Positions 35,920 to 45,281 are shown, numbered from the stretch's first letter. The stretch is 64,000 nucleotides of DNA from Hymenobacter swuensis DY53 (GCF_000576555.1 NZ_CP007145.1:2170001-2234000), one strand, 5' to 3'. Numbers and translations: made by a program. Notes: generated from the sequence alone by a model not told the origin.

Positions 35920-36078
35920 GGGGCGAAGTTCGGCGTTAGCCGGCAAATATTCTTTGCCGATTTTTCCCGCAGGATTCCGCTGTGACATACGCCGTGACAT
36001 ACGCTGTGATGTGCGGTGGCCGTTCACTGCTGCAAAACCCTGCGTCATTCACCGCGAACCACTAGCACGAAACTGCCC

Positions 36079-36984
36079 ATGCGTCTGCTGCTACCGTTAC
36101 TGCTGCTAACCTCTCAGGCGCTGGCCCAGCCCGCCGATACAGTCCGACTGCGCCGCCACATCTTGGCCCTCACCAGCACGCCCGAGCCCCGCAACTACCT
36201 CCACGAAGTCAGCCTTAACCAAGCCGCCGACTACATCAAGGCCGAGCTGGCCGCCGCCGGGGCCCGACCCACCGAGCAGCCGTATGAGGTGGAAGGCCGT
36301 ACCTACCGCAATATTCTGGGCCACTTTGGGCCTGAAACCGGCCCGCGCATCATCATTGGGGCGCATTATGACGTGTACGGGGAACAGCCCGGGGCTGATG
36401 ACAATGGCAGCGGGGTAGCGGCCCTGCTGGAGCTGGCGCGCCTGCTTGGGCAGCAACAGGGGTTGCCCTGCCGGATTGATCTGGTAGCCTACACGCTGGA
36501 GGAGCCGCCGTTTTTCCGGACCCCTCACATGGGCAGCTATGTACACGCCGAAGCGCTACGTAAGGCTGGGGTGCCGGTGCGGGGCATGGTAGCGCTGGAA
36601 ACGCTGGGCTATTTCGACGACCGGAAACGCACCCAGAGCTACCCGCTGGGGCCGCTGAAATGGGTGTATGGCACGCGGGGCAACTACGTCACGGTGGCGC
36701 AGAAATTCGGGAATGGCCACTTCGGCCGGCAGTTTGCCCGTTGCTACAAGCAGGCAGCCATTCTGCCTGTGAAGAGGTTTAAGGCCCCCGCCTGGTTGCC
36801 CGGTATCGACTTTTCGGATCATCTCAACTACTGGCACTTCGGCTACCCGGCTGTGCTGCTCACCGATACCGCCTTCTACCGTAACCACCACTACCACAAG
36901 CCTACCGATACGCTCAATCGCCTGGATCTGTACCGGCTGGGGCTGGCCGTGGAGGCGCTGCTGGCTACGGTATTGCGCCTGTAA
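36079..36984 (+). CDS. M28 family zinc peptidase
   Basis: A 301-residue exported peptidase. A signal peptide (LLLPLLLLTSQALAQ) precedes the M28 core: first zinc His in GAHYDVYGEQPG, bridging Asp in GADDNGSGVAALLELAR, Glu pair in YTLEEPPFF, and a C-terminal His in YHKPTDTLNRLD. It is likely a periplasmic or outer-membrane-facing aminopeptidase. It sits between the flavin reductase (divergent) and DUF2490 genes. Confidence 0.9.
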   Translation: MRLLLPLLLLTSQALAQPADTVRLRRHILALTSTPEPRNYLHEVSLNQAADYIKAELAAAGARPTEQPYEVEGRTYRNILGHFGPETGPRIIIGAHYDVYGEQPGADDNGSGVAALLELARLLGQQQGLPCRIDLVAYTLEEPPFFRTPHMGSYVHAEALRKAGVPVRGMVALETLGYFDDRKRTQSYPLGPLKWVYGTRGNYVTVAQKFGNGHFGRQFARCYKQAAILPVKRFKAPAWLPGIDFSDHLNYWHFGYPAVLLTDTAFYRNHHYHKPTDTLNRLDLYRLGLAVEALLATVLRL

Positions 36985-37062
36985 GCCCACCGCTGCGTTA
37001 ACCCCCGACGACAGGGTGGCGTATTGCTTTTTGTTTGACCCTGCTATTTCGGGGTATTGCGG

Positions 37063-37830
37063 ATGAAAAATTACGTACTCGTATTTACCGGCTGCCTGCT
37101 GACCACCGCCAGCTTCGGCCAGGTTCCCCGTCTGCTCGACCACAATACCCTGGGCTGGTTCGTGTACTCCGGCGACCATGCCCTGGCCCCGAAATGGGCA
37201 CTGCACACCGAGTACCAGTGGCGGCGTATCAACTGGGCACCGCAGCAGCAACTGGCGCGTTTGGGGCTGGTGCGCACGCTTTCGGAGCGGGTGAAGATAT
37301 CGGGGGGCTATACGTATTTTCAGACCCACCGCTACGGCCGCTACCCCACGGTACCTAACCGCCCTGAGCCGGAAAACCGCCTCTACGAGGATGTCTCGCT
37401 GGATGACCAGCTGGGCCGGTTCACCTTTACGCACCGAGTGCGGCTGGAGCAGCGTTGGCTGGGCACCCGCGCTGAGGAGGGCCGGGGGCCGGTGGAAACA
37501 TGGGAGTATCAGAACCGTATCCGTTACCAACTCTCGGGGCAGTTTCCGCTGCAGGGACCTGCCGTGGAAAATGGCGAGTGGTACCTGAATGCGTTTGATG
37601 AGCTGTTTATCGGCTTCGGGCGAAACGTGGGCGACAATGTGTTCAATCAGAACCGAATTTCCGGCGGCCTTGGCTACCAGTTTGCCGACAATGCCAAGGT
37701 CGAATTGAACTACCTCTACCAGATAAGCCAGCACGCGGAGCCCGAGCCGGTTTCGGGGCGGCCTGTGTTCGAAATCAACCACGGCTTCCGTCTGAACGTG
37801 CTGTACGACCTGGACTTTACCGGTGAGTAA
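37063..37830 (+). CDS. DUF2490 family outer-membrane-type protein
   Basis: A 255-residue protein with a signal peptide (YVLVFTGCLLTTASFGQ) and a beta-rich body of alternating aromatic strands typical of DUF2490 (GWFVYSGDHALAPKWALHTE, YEDVSLDDQLGRFTFTHRVRLEQRW, FNQNRISGGLGYQF). It is predicted to form a small outer-membrane barrel; function is unknown. It is co-directional with the M28 peptidase 78 bp upstream. The ATG two codons after a TTG is used. Confidence 0.85.
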   Translation: MKNYVLVFTGCLLTTASFGQVPRLLDHNTLGWFVYSGDHALAPKWALHTEYQWRRINWAPQQQLARLGLVRTLSERVKISGGYTYFQTHRYGRYPTVPNRPEPENRLYEDVSLDDQLGRFTFTHRVRLEQRWLGTRAEEGRGPVETWEYQNRIRYQLSGQFPLQGPAVENGEWYLNAFDELFIGFGRNVGDNVFNQNRISGGLGYQFADNAKVELNYLYQISQHAEPEPVSGRPVFEINHGFRLNVLYDLDFTGE

Positions 37831-37858
37831 TTTAGGGAGAGGAACAGTAGGATAAAAG

Positions 37859-37957
37859 AACGTCATTCCGAGCGGAGCGAAGCATCTCGTGTGCTGATGT
37901 TGCAGGTGTAATCCAACGTCAGCGCGCGAGATGCTTCGCTCCGCTCTGTATGAGGTC
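37859..37957. repeat. Palindromic GTCATTCCGAGC-type repeat
   Basis: A 20-bp perfect inner stem (GAGCGGAGCGAAGCATCTCG, 37870-37889, with 37927-37946) extends outward imperfectly (AACGTCATTCC against TGTATGAGGTC). It is a sequence variant of the dispersed palindromic family and lies downstream of the DUF2490 gene. Confidence 0.7.
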
Positions 37958-38012
37958 TTCTCAGAAAACAGAATAAAATAGCACGTTAAGGCTTGATAAA
38001 GGGCCGTAGGGA

Positions 38013-39141
38013 TTAAAATTTGCCGGATGCGCGTTTCGTGCGCCATGAATAGTCGCCCGTCAGATTGATGTGTTCCCAACCCAGTGATGATAAGTAGGGC
38101 AACAGCGCCTCGTCCACAGGCTGGCTGTGGGCCCACAGTGCCTGCACGGCGCGCTGTAGGTAGACCGTGTTCCACAACACGATGGCGGCCGTGAGCAGAT
38201 TCAGCCCGCTGGCCCGGTAGTGCTGTTGCTCGAAGCCCTGGTCCTGGATTTCACTTAGTCAGTAGAAAAACAAGACCCGGGCCAGCGCGTTGCGAGCTTC
38301 GCCTTTATTAAGCCCAACCTTGGCCAACTGCTCCGTCAGCAACGCGAGACGCTGCTGTAGGCTTCCCATTCGGCTCTACCGCCAGCCGTAGCTCCAAACG
38401 ATTTCGCTGGCACCAAGTACTCCTCAAAGTCCTTAAACTGGCGCGAGCCTAGCACCCACATATCGCTGGAGCGCAAAGCGTTTTTGAATTCGGCCAAGGT
38501 ACACAGCTCGTAAGTGCGGCGGTCCAGTCCTTCTGCGGTGAGCACGAGCTTCTGCCAGCGCCGGCCGATAAAGACCGTTGGCGCATCGGCTGGCAGCTTG
38601 CGCGCGCCCGTTGCGTTCATCGAGCGCAGCGGCAGAGCGGCCAGAAACGCGGGGGCATAGCGGTGTATGGTCGCGTACTGTTCGCTCACGCAGTGCAGAA
38701 AGTCGAAATCAGCCGATTGGGCCAGCTGTTGCGCTTCGCCCATGCTGGCAGTGAACTCCTCCCACGGCAGCACCGATTCGATGGCCGCGAACGGGGCCGC
38801 CCGTGGCGCGGGCGCATGGAGCAGGGGCCTGCTCCATGCGCCCGAACAGACGCACTTACTGATTAATAGCCTTGCCCGAGGCCTGAAATTGCTGCTGGTG
38901 CTTGTTTTTGGCCGCGTTGAACAGCTTACCAATGAGGCGGTCGTGCAGGTCGAGCAGTTCATCCAGGACGGTGGCCGTACCTTCCAGGGCCAGCGCCACC
39001 AGCGTAGCCAAGCGCCGTACCGGCTCAAACTTAGCCAAGTCGGCCTCACTGAAGGTGTACTGCCAGATAAACCTTGGGGCTTTCGGGCAGCGCGAGCAGG
39101 TGCTCGCGCTCGGTCGCGAATAACGTGGAACGACGGGGCAT
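38013..39141 (-). pseudogene. Tn3-family transposase remnant, internally deleted
   Basis: Reading leftward from an ATG at 39141, the pieces are a Tn3 N-terminus ([20 protein letters not shown]), a middle piece ([29 protein letters not shown], then AIESVLPWEEFTAS to SRQFKDFEEYL) and the C-terminus ([50 protein letters not shown], ending at 38013). The pieces are in different frames with at least one in-frame stop. Only about 370 of the usual 950-1000 residues remain; most of the catalytic core is gone. It is a dead transposase. Confidence 0.85.
38809..38844. repeat. 17-bp perfect hairpin inside the Tn3 remnant
   Basis: CGGGCGCATGGAGCAGG (38809-38825) pairs with 38828-38844 across a 2-nt loop. 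It lies at a frame break in the transposase remnant and probably marks a rearrangement. Confidence 0.6.
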
Positions 39142-39307
39142 GGGCAACTGGGGCGTGGAGAAAGAACGCGGCTAGAGGTGTTCATTCTAGGCCAGTAGAA
39201 CAAGTAGCCCCCAACTAACTCCTTCCTGCCTGTTCAAGAAAAGGGCCGTATAACTTACTCATTGGTACCTTCAGTCAGCGTGTGAAGTGTTTTGGCGGGT
39301 AGGCGGT

Positions 39308-40363
39308 TTACCAGTTCGCCGTTAGTAATCGGTCAGGATTAAGCAGCTTAATGTGCTTAGGCGTCAGCTCGATCAGGCCATCTTGGCGAAATTCGCTCAA
39401 CACGCGAATGACGGATTCGGAGGCGGTGCCGACGATGGCGGCCAAGTCATCGCGGGAAAGCTGGATGGGCATGTGGGCGGGGGTATGGGCCTGCTGGGCT
39501 AGGCGCAGAAGCGCGTCGGCCACACGGCGGCGGATGGAGCTATAAGCCATGCCCACTAGTTGTTGCTCTTGCTCGCGCACCCGCCCGGCCAGCAGACGAA
39601 TGAAGCGTTGGCTGACTTCCGCGTTGCGCAGCAGTAGTTGAGTAAATTCGTCCTGCGGAATGTATACTAGTTCCGTGTCGTCGAGGGCCACGGCGGAGTC
39701 GGTGTGGGGAGTGCGCTCCAGCAGGGGCAGGTAGCCGAAAAACTCGCCGGGCCCATAAAGGCCGGTAATCAGTTCTTTGCCAGCAGCGGTAGTTTTCAAG
39801 CTTTTCACCCGCCCCGACAGGACGAAGTAAAGCCGGGTGGCTTCCTCGCCTTCCCCATATATCTCCTGCTTACGCCGTACCAAATGAGCCCGGCGGTTGG
39901 TGGTAAGGCCGGTTAGGCCGCCCACGGCCCGGGCGTCGTCGAGGAAGGCGGCGAGTCCGCCGGGGGCTTGCAGATTATAGTCGGGCTTGAGGTGCTGGAA
40001 GCGCTGCAAGCGGCCGGTAATGGCGCTCAGCAGCTCACTTTCCTCGAAGGGCTTGGTGAGGTAGTCATCGGCTCCCAGGTCCATGCCGCGCCGCTGGTCG
40101 GTGCGCTCAGTTTTGGCCGTCAGGAAAATGAACGGCACCCCGGCCAACTGCGGATTCTGGTTGAAGATGTGCAGCACGCCGTAGCCGTCGAGCACGGGCA
40201 TCATAATATCGCAAATGACTAGGTCGGGCCGGTGGGCCAGGGCGTCTTCCACGCCCCGCTTACCATTTTCGGCGGTATGCACGGTGTAGCCGGCCAGTTC
40301 CAGAATCTCGGCCGTGTTTTCGCGTACCGCGTCGTTGTCCTCAATCAGCAGGATGGTTTTCAT
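39308..40363 (-). CDS. Response regulator: REC - cyclic-nucleotide-like - Crp HTH
   Basis: A 351-residue three-domain regulator. The receiver (residues 1-120) has phospho-acceptor D52 in VICDIMMPVLDG and KPFEESEL. A cyclic-nucleotide-binding fold follows (about 150-270: LYFVLSGRVKSLKTT, GPGEFFGYLPLL). The phosphate-binding Arg-Ser/Thr-Ala of true CRP is not seen (PHTDSAVAL instead), so cAMP binding is doubtful. A Crp/Fnr winged HTH (about 295-345: LSRDDLAAIVGTASESVIRVL) ends the protein. The kinase gene overlaps it upstream. Confidence 0.9.
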   Translation of the reverse strand: MKTILLIEDNDAVRENTAEILELAGYTVHTAENGKRGVEDALAHRPDLVICDIMMPVLDGYGVLHIFNQNPQLAGVPFIFLTAKTERTDQRRGMDLGADDYLTKPFEESELLSAITGRLQRFQHLKPDYNLQAPGGLAAFLDDARAVGGLTGLTTNRRAHLVRRKQEIYGEGEEATRLYFVLSGRVKSLKTTAAGKELITGLYGPGEFFGYLPLLERTPHTDSAVALDDTELVYIPQDEFTQLLLRNAEVSQRFIRLLAGRVREQEQQLVGMAYSSIRRRVADALLRLAQQAHTPAHMPIQLSRDDLAAIVGTASESVIRVLSEFRQDGLIELTPKHIKLLNPDRLLTANW

Positions 40364-41948
40364 AGGGAATGGTCAGGGTGATGGTGGTACCCATGTGCAG
40401 CTCGCTGCGCAGGTCGATGGTGCCGCCCATCAGCTCCAGGTACTTGCCGATGATGTAGAGCCCCAGCCCGGTACCGGGAATGTTGGTGGCGTTGCGGGCC
40501 CGGAAAAACCGCTCGAAAAGGTGCTGCTGGTCTTCGGCCGAGATGCCCACGCCCTGGTCCTGCACCTGCAGGGTCAGCTGGCCGGCCTGGCAGGCGGCGC
40601 GCACCACCACAACGGTATGTTCGCCGGAGTATTTCAGGGCGTTAGACAGCAGGTTGACCAACACTTTGCGCAGCAGTGAGGTGTCCAGCCACATGGGTGG
40701 GCCGGCCGGCAGGTCCTGCTCGATGCGCTGGCCAGGCTTGCGCAGGCCCTGCACGTCGGCCACGGCTTCCTCCACCAGCGTAGGCAGCTCCAACAGGGCG
40801 GGGCGGGCGGCAATGCGGCCTTCTTCAATCTTGCCCACTGAAAGAAACTCCTCCAAGATATCCGTCAGGTGCTTCACCGAGACCCTGATCCGGTCGAGGT
40901 GGCGCTGGCGCTGGGGCTGCTGCTCAGCGGCGGGGTATTTCTCGATGAGCGTGGCCGACGTCAGGACGGCTGTGAGCGGGGTGCGGAACTCGTGCGAAGC
41001 CATACTCACGAAGCGCGACTTCAGCTCGCCCAGCTCCTGTTCGGCCGCCAAGGCCAGGGCCAGCTCCCGCTGCCGCTGCTCCAATTGCTCTAGGGTGGTC
41101 ATGAGGGCATGGGTGCGGTCGGCTACTTTACGCTCCAAGTCGGCGTTGAGGCGCTCCACGCGCTGGCGCTGGGCAATCAGCTCCTGTTCGGCCTCGCGCT
41201 TAAACGTAACATCAATAATATAGGCCACCACAAACAGCTCCTCATCGAGCCGAAAATAGCTTAAGCTGATTTCCAAGGGAAACACGGAGCCATCCTGGCG
41301 CAGGCCTTCCAGCGTACCGCGGTGGGCACCCATCACCCGCACGCTGGGGCGGGCGTTAAAAGATTCGCGCAACTGCTGGTGGTGGCGGCCGGTGGCGTTG
41401 GGCACCAGCACCTCAATGCGCTGTCCCAGCAGCTCGGCTTCGGCGTAGCCAAACAGCTCCCGCGACTTCCCATTGGCCAGCACGATGCTGCCCTGCTGGT
41501 CGCAGACGATGATACCGATGGTGGCGTGAGCAAATACGGCCTCGAAACGCTCGACGCTCTGGGCCAAGTCGCGCTCAACGGCGTGCAGGGGGTTGGTATC
41601 GGCAATACGCACTAGAAAGTAGGACTGGCCATCTAGTTCCAGGCTGGTAGTTTCCACGTGGCTCCAAAACGTCTGGTCGGAATACCGCCGCAGCTCCGTT
41701 TCCAGCTCGTAGTGGCCCGTGCGCGCAATTTGCTCGCGCAAGGCAGCATTCTCCGCCGGGCTCAACTGCACCTGCAGGCTGCGGATAGGAGCATCGTAGA
41801 GGGCCTGGGCCGAGGGGTAGCCCAGCAGACGGTAGCCAGCAGGGTTCACGCGCACAAACCAGCCTTTGGCCACGTCATAGAGGCCTACAAATTCGCGGGC
41901 CTGCTCGAAGAGAATGTCAATCAGCGGATTGTGGTTGGCTTCGAGCAT
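40341..41948 (-). CDS. PAS sensor histidine kinase paired with REC-Crp regulator
   Basis: A soluble kinase of 535 residues with two PAS domains (about 10-120; about 140-260, with TIGIIVCDQQGSIVLANGKS and LRQDGSVFPLEISLSYF), a coiled linker, HisKA H-box SMASHEFRTPLTAVL, N-box KVLVNLLSNALKYSG, and G-boxes QDQGVGIS and GTGLGLYIIGKYLEL. It overlaps the downstream regulator gene by 23 bp, which shows they form one two-component system. The ATG at 41948 is chosen; the frame upstream lacks family sequence. The PAS ligand is unknown. Confidence 0.92.
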   Translation of the reverse strand: MLEANHNPLIDILFEQAREFVGLYDVAKGWFVRVNPAGYRLLGYPSAQALYDAPIRSLQVQLSPAENAALREQIARTGHYELETELRRYSDQTFWSHVETTSLELDGQSYFLVRIADTNPLHAVERDLAQSVERFEAVFAHATIGIIVCDQQGSIVLANGKSRELFGYAEAELLGQRIEVLVPNATGRHHQQLRESFNARPSVRVMGAHRGTLEGLRQDGSVFPLEISLSYFRLDEELFVVAYIIDVTFKREAEQELIAQRQRVERLNADLERKVADRTHALMTTLEQLEQRQRELALALAAEQELGELKSRFVSMASHEFRTPLTAVLTSATLIEKYPAAEQQPQRQRHLDRIRVSVKHLTDILEEFLSVGKIEEGRIAARPALLELPTLVEEAVADVQGLRKPGQRIEQDLPAGPPMWLDTSLLRKVLVNLLSNALKYSGEHTVVVVRAACQAGQLTLQVQDQGVGISAEDQQHLFERFFRARNATNIPGTGLGLYIIGKYLELMGGTIDLRSELHMGTTITLTIPYENHPAD

Positions 41949-42086
41949 GGTGGTAGAGGAGAGGCGGCAGCGCAACTTCCACAAAAATCGGTAGATGACC
42001 AATGTCAGGCGGCGAGTTGACTGCCGTCATGCCGCGGCGGGAACTGAGCAGGTAGTTTTGAGCCACCACTTTTACCTGTCCCGCTT

Positions 42087-42395
42087 ATGTCTGGTCCGTT
42101 GTCTGTTCCCGTAGCCGATTGGTCCGATGCAACGGTGCTGCTGCTGCTGCTACCGGGCAGACAGCCCACAACCAGCTCCCAGGCCGCCTTACAGCACCAA
42201 CTGGGCGCGGGCGTGCTGGTGCTGCAGGTAGATGAAGCGACCTACCCGGCCGTGGTGCGCAGCTTTGCGCCGGCGCAACTGCCTACCAGCGTGCTGGTGC
42301 AGCACGGCGTGGAACTGTGGCGGCAGCCCGGCCTGCCTTCGGCCGAGGAAGTACACGCCGTGTTGCGGGAGCAGGCCAGATACTTCAGCCCTTAG
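42087..42395 (+). CDS. Small thioredoxin-fold-like protein without CxxC
   Basis: A 102-residue protein reading like a thioredoxin core: ATVLLLLLPG, VLVLQVDEATYPAVVRSF, LPTSVLVQHGVELWRQPG. The cis-Pro equivalent (LPTSVL) is present but the active-site cysteines are absent, so it is unlikely to be an oxidoreductase. It is divergent from the histidine kinase gene with about 140 bp between them. The assignment rests on pattern only. Confidence 0.6.
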   Translation: MSGPLSVPVADWSDATVLLLLLPGRQPTTSSQAALQHQLGAGVLVLQVDEATYPAVVRSFAPAQLPTSVLVQHGVELWRQPGLPSAEEVHAVLREQARYFSP

Positions 42396-42515
42396 CCAAA
42401 CGCTGCTGGCCAGTTGATGGCTATAACGCTGCACTGAAGCGGGCCATACCCGGCTACCTGTGACCTGAGGAAATTTGGGCTACTCTCCCCAGCAAGCCCG
42501 CAAGCGGAGCTCTTA

Positions 42516-43324
42516 GAAGCTGTTTAAGTTAGCTTAGTGAGTCGTCGGATGTTGGCCAGATAGAGCCAAGCGACGGCGTGCTGGGTGTTGCGTTCGTACT
42601 CTTTGGCCAAGCGGCGGTTGGTGCCGGCCCAGGCAATGCTGCGTTCCACCACCCAGCGCTTAGTGTGGATGAAAAAGCGGCCTTTCTTGGCCACCACGCC
42701 CTGCGGCACCTGCGCTAGTACAACCCGGCCCGCCAATTGCTGGCGGAACCGGCGGCCGAAGCCGCCGTCCACGATACGGTCTGCAACTAGTCGAGCAGTT
42801 CGTTGTCCAGCGTCAGCGCGTCCCAGAGGCGGGCGGCGCTGGCCCCGTCGTGGCAGTGGGCCGCCACCACGCAGCAGGTGAGCAGGTTGCTCAACGTGTC
42901 CACAAGAAAAATGCGCTTGCGGCCTTTGGTACGCTTGCCCGCGTCATCGCCCACGCAGCGGGTGCTGATAGCCGTGTTCTTCACGCTTTGGCTGTCGAGG
43001 ATGGCCGCATTGGGCTGGGCGTTTTTTTAGCTCGTGCCTCCACCGTCAAACAGCCACTCACCCGCTGGCAAGTGCCGTCCGCTGCCCACTTGGTGAAATA
43101 GTAGTACACTGTGGGCCAGGGCGGAAAGTCGGCCGGCACGTCGCACCACACGCACCCGTTCTTGAGCACGTAGAAAATGCCATTCACCACCGCCCGCAGC
43201 GGCCATTTGCTCGCGCGTTGCACCACCACCAACGGCGCCAGCTTCGTCCACTGCCGCTCCGTTATATCCCAACTGTACCGCTTTTGCGACATCCACAAAG
43301 TTACACGCTAACTTAAACAGCTTC
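42516..43324 (-). mobile_element. IS5-family insertion sequence, decayed, 809 bp
   Basis: Terminal inverted repeats GAAGCTGTTTAAGTTAGC (42516-42533) and its exact complement (43307-43324) are flanked by TTA on both sides (42513-42515, 43325-43327), the 3-bp TNA target duplication expected of this group. It carries one transposase coding region, broken as described in the next entry. Confidence 0.9.
42524..43298 (-). pseudogene. IS5-family transposase, frameshifted
   Basis: The first frame (43298 to 42981; ITERQWTKLAPLV, NGIFYVLKNGCVWCDVP, TVYYYFTKWAADGTCQRV) runs into A7 followed by C at about 43022-43028. There a -1 shift joins QPNAAILDSQSVKNT and AGKRTKGRKRIFLVDTL. This looks like the programmed frameshift of the IS427-type group. 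A second break near 42785 (LLD then TAG, with one base lost) separates the C-terminal part (DGGFGRRFRQQL, VVERSIAWAGTNRRLAKEYE), and this one is real damage. Confidence 0.85.
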
Positions 43325-43413
43325 TTAGTGCTAGGTACACCCACAAGCTGGAAAAACCGCGGGTCGCCTTTGCCCTGACAGCCACGATTTTCGACACAGA
43401 ACTCCGCCGGGGA

Positions 43414-44418
43414 TTAGTCGGTGGCCGGCGACTCGGCGGCAGCGGCCGGCACTGCCGTCGCGGCGGCCTGCTTTCTTTGCTGCCGACGCAGGTAGCCGCG
43501 TAGCAGGAAATTGTGCTGCAAGGCGTCCATGCTGTGATTGAAGCCGGCGGTACCCTGCTCGACGTGCTGCATGGTTTGGCGCAGCTGCCGGCTGGCGGTG
43601 GTGTCGTTGAGCAGCGTGTGCAGGGGGCCGGCGCCGGTGGCCACCTGACGTTTCAGGTTGGCCAGTAGAGCACCCAGCGTGTCGGAAGTGCCGGCCAGGC
43701 CCCGGGAGGCGTGCCTCAGCTGCCCAGCGAAGGCCGTGTCCGTGAGCAGGTAGCCCAGCAGCCCCCGACCCTGCCGCACTCCGCCGGTGAGCCGGGCCAC
43801 ATCGTTCGAGGCGGTGCTGAGCTGGGTGGTTGCCTCGGCGGCGTTGCGCAGGCTGTGGCGCAGGTTGTCGGCCATCTGCTGGTCGTCGAGTAGGCTCCAG
43901 AGAGCTTTGCTGTCGTTAAGCTTGCCGGTAATCTGGCGCAGGTCGCGGGTAATGTCGACCAGGTTTTTATTCGATACGTCGAGGGTGCCCAGCAGGTCAT
44001 CCACGCCCACGGGGCGGCGGGTGCGCAGCAGGTCGCCGGGCTGCACGGGCGGGGCCGCGCTGGGGCCGGCCGTGAGGTTGATGATGGTGTTACCCACCAG
44101 CCCGTCGGTGCCGATGGCGGCCACCGCGTTTTTGCGCACGAAGGGCTGGGCGTCACGGTTCAGGTTGATGGCCACGCGCACGGTGCTGTCGTTCAGCAAC
44201 TCAATGCGGCGCACCGTGCCCACCGTGATGCCACCCAGCCGCACGTTGTTGCCTGTAAGCAGCCCCGACACGTTACGAAAATCGGCCCGCACCTCGAAGC
44301 TGCGGCTGAACAGGTTCTGCTGCCGTCCCAGCAGAAAAAGCGTCACCAGCAGACACAGCGTGCCCACAACCACAAACAGGCCCAACTTCACATAATTTCC
44401 GGTCGGACGTTGGGGCAT
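43414..44418 (-). CDS. mlaD: MlaD-type MCE protein
   Basis: A 334-residue substrate-binding subunit of an Mla-type lipid transporter. One N-terminal membrane anchor (LGLFVVVGTLCLLVTLFLLG) is followed by the MCE domain (about residues 38-115: FEVRADFRNVSGLLTGNNVRLGG, GLVGNTIINL) and a long helical region. The C-terminal tail is Ala-rich. It is the last gene of mlaE-mlaF-mlaD. In Bacteroidota this system is thought to move phospholipid between inner and outer membranes. Confidence 0.9.
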   Translation of the reverse strand: MPQRPTGNYVKLGLFVVVGTLCLLVTLFLLGRQQNLFSRSFEVRADFRNVSGLLTGNNVRLGGITVGTVRRIELLNDSTVRVAINLNRDAQPFVRKNAVAAIGTDGLVGNTIINLTAGPSAAPPVQPGDLLRTRRPVGVDDLLGTLDVSNKNLVDITRDLRQITGKLNDSKALWSLLDDQQMADNLRHSLRNAAEATTQLSTASNDVARLTGGVRQGRGLLGYLLTDTAFAGQLRHASRGLAGTSDTLGALLANLKRQVATGAGPLHTLLNDTTASRQLRQTMQHVEQGTAGFNHSMDALQHNFLLRGYLRRQQRKQAAATAVPAAAAESPATD

Positions 44419-44450
44419 AGTGGTGAGATAGTTGAGTAGTGAGTAGAAGG

Positions 44451-44477
44451 AACATCATGCTGCGTTACGCGCTGCAT
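44451..44477. repeat. Short GTCATGC palindrome inside mla operon
   Basis: AACATCATGCTGCG and CGCTGCATGACGTT pair at 12 of 14 positions with a loop of a few nucleotides. It is a degenerate member of the dispersed GTCATGCTGAGC family and lies in the mlaF-mlaD gap, where it may lower mlaD expression. Confidence 0.5.
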
Positions 44478-44486
44478 GACGTTCTT

Positions 44487-45269
44487 TCAGGCAAAAAACT
44501 CGTGCACTTTCGGGTCCGAATTACGGGCCAATTCCTTATATGTCCCTTCCGCGTAGCAGCGGCCGTCTACCAGTAGCACCACGCGGTCGGCCACCAGGCG
44601 TACGCAGTTCATGTCGTGCGAGATGATGAGGGCCGACGTGTGGTATTTCTGCTGCACGTCGCGGATAAGGTGGCTGATTTCGCGGGCCGTGACGGGGTCG
44701 AGGCCGGTAGTGGGCTCGTCGTAGAGGATGATGTCGGGGCGCAGGATGAGGGTGCGGGCCAGGGCAATGCGCTTGCGCATGCCGCCCGATAGCTCAGCCG
44801 GCAGCATTTCGGCCGTATGGCCCAGGTCCACGTCGTCGAGGGCCTGGCGCACCAGCGCGTCTTCCTCGGCCGGGCCGTGAGCCAGCCAGTGGCGGCGCAG
44901 CGGGAAGAGCAGGTTTTCGCGCACCGTCATCGAGTCGTACAGGGCGTTACTCTGGAAGAGAAACCCCACTTTGGCCCGCAGCCGGTCCAGGGCGTCGTGG
45001 TCGAGGGCGGCCACGTCCTGACCCAGCACGGCGATTCGGCCAGCATCGGCTGGCAGCAGGCCAATGATGCACTTAATGAGCACCGACTTGCCCGAGCCCG
45101 ATTTGCCCAGCACCACCACGTTTTCGCCCCGGTGCAGCACCAGCGAAAAGCCGCGCAGCACGTGGTTGTCGCCAAACGATTTGCTGACGTTGTCCACCGT
45201 CAGCACCATTTCCGCCGCGGGGGCAGTCGGGCGGGGCATTTCCTGCAGGACAGAGGCGGGCGTCAGCAT
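44487..45269 (-). CDS. mlaF: MlaF-type ABC transporter ATPase
   Basis: A 260-residue ABC ATPase with Walker A VLGKSGSGKSVLIKCI (about residues 52-67), signature LSGGMRKRIALARTL, Walker B IILYDEPTTGLDPVT and the D-loop/H-loop SALIISHDMN. It matches the Mkl/MlaF subfamily and is 12 bp downstream of mlaE, which supports co-transcription. Confidence 0.93.
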   Translation of the reverse strand: MLTPASVLQEMPRPTAPAAEMVLTVDNVSKSFGDNHVLRGFSLVLHRGENVVVLGKSGSGKSVLIKCIIGLLPADAGRIAVLGQDVAALDHDALDRLRAKVGFLFQSNALYDSMTVRENLLFPLRRHWLAHGPAEEDALVRQALDDVDLGHTAEMLPAELSGGMRKRIALARTLILRPDIILYDEPTTGLDPVTAREISHLIRDVQQKYHTSALIISHDMNCVRLVADRVVLLVDGRCYAEGTYKELARNSDPKVHEFFA

Positions 45270-45281
45270 GGCCGATTGGCG

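Noticed and set aside
37953..37990. Possible Tn3 terminal inverted repeat (ends CACGTTAAG)
   Set aside because: The inner end looks Tn3-like, but the outer part overlaps the right arm of a dispersed palindrome and no matching partner was found beyond the transposase start.
37999..39252. AAAGGGCCGTA on both sides of the Tn3 remnant
   Set aside because: The two copies are in direct, not inverted, orientation and only 11 bp long, so they cannot be taken as transposon ends or a target duplication.
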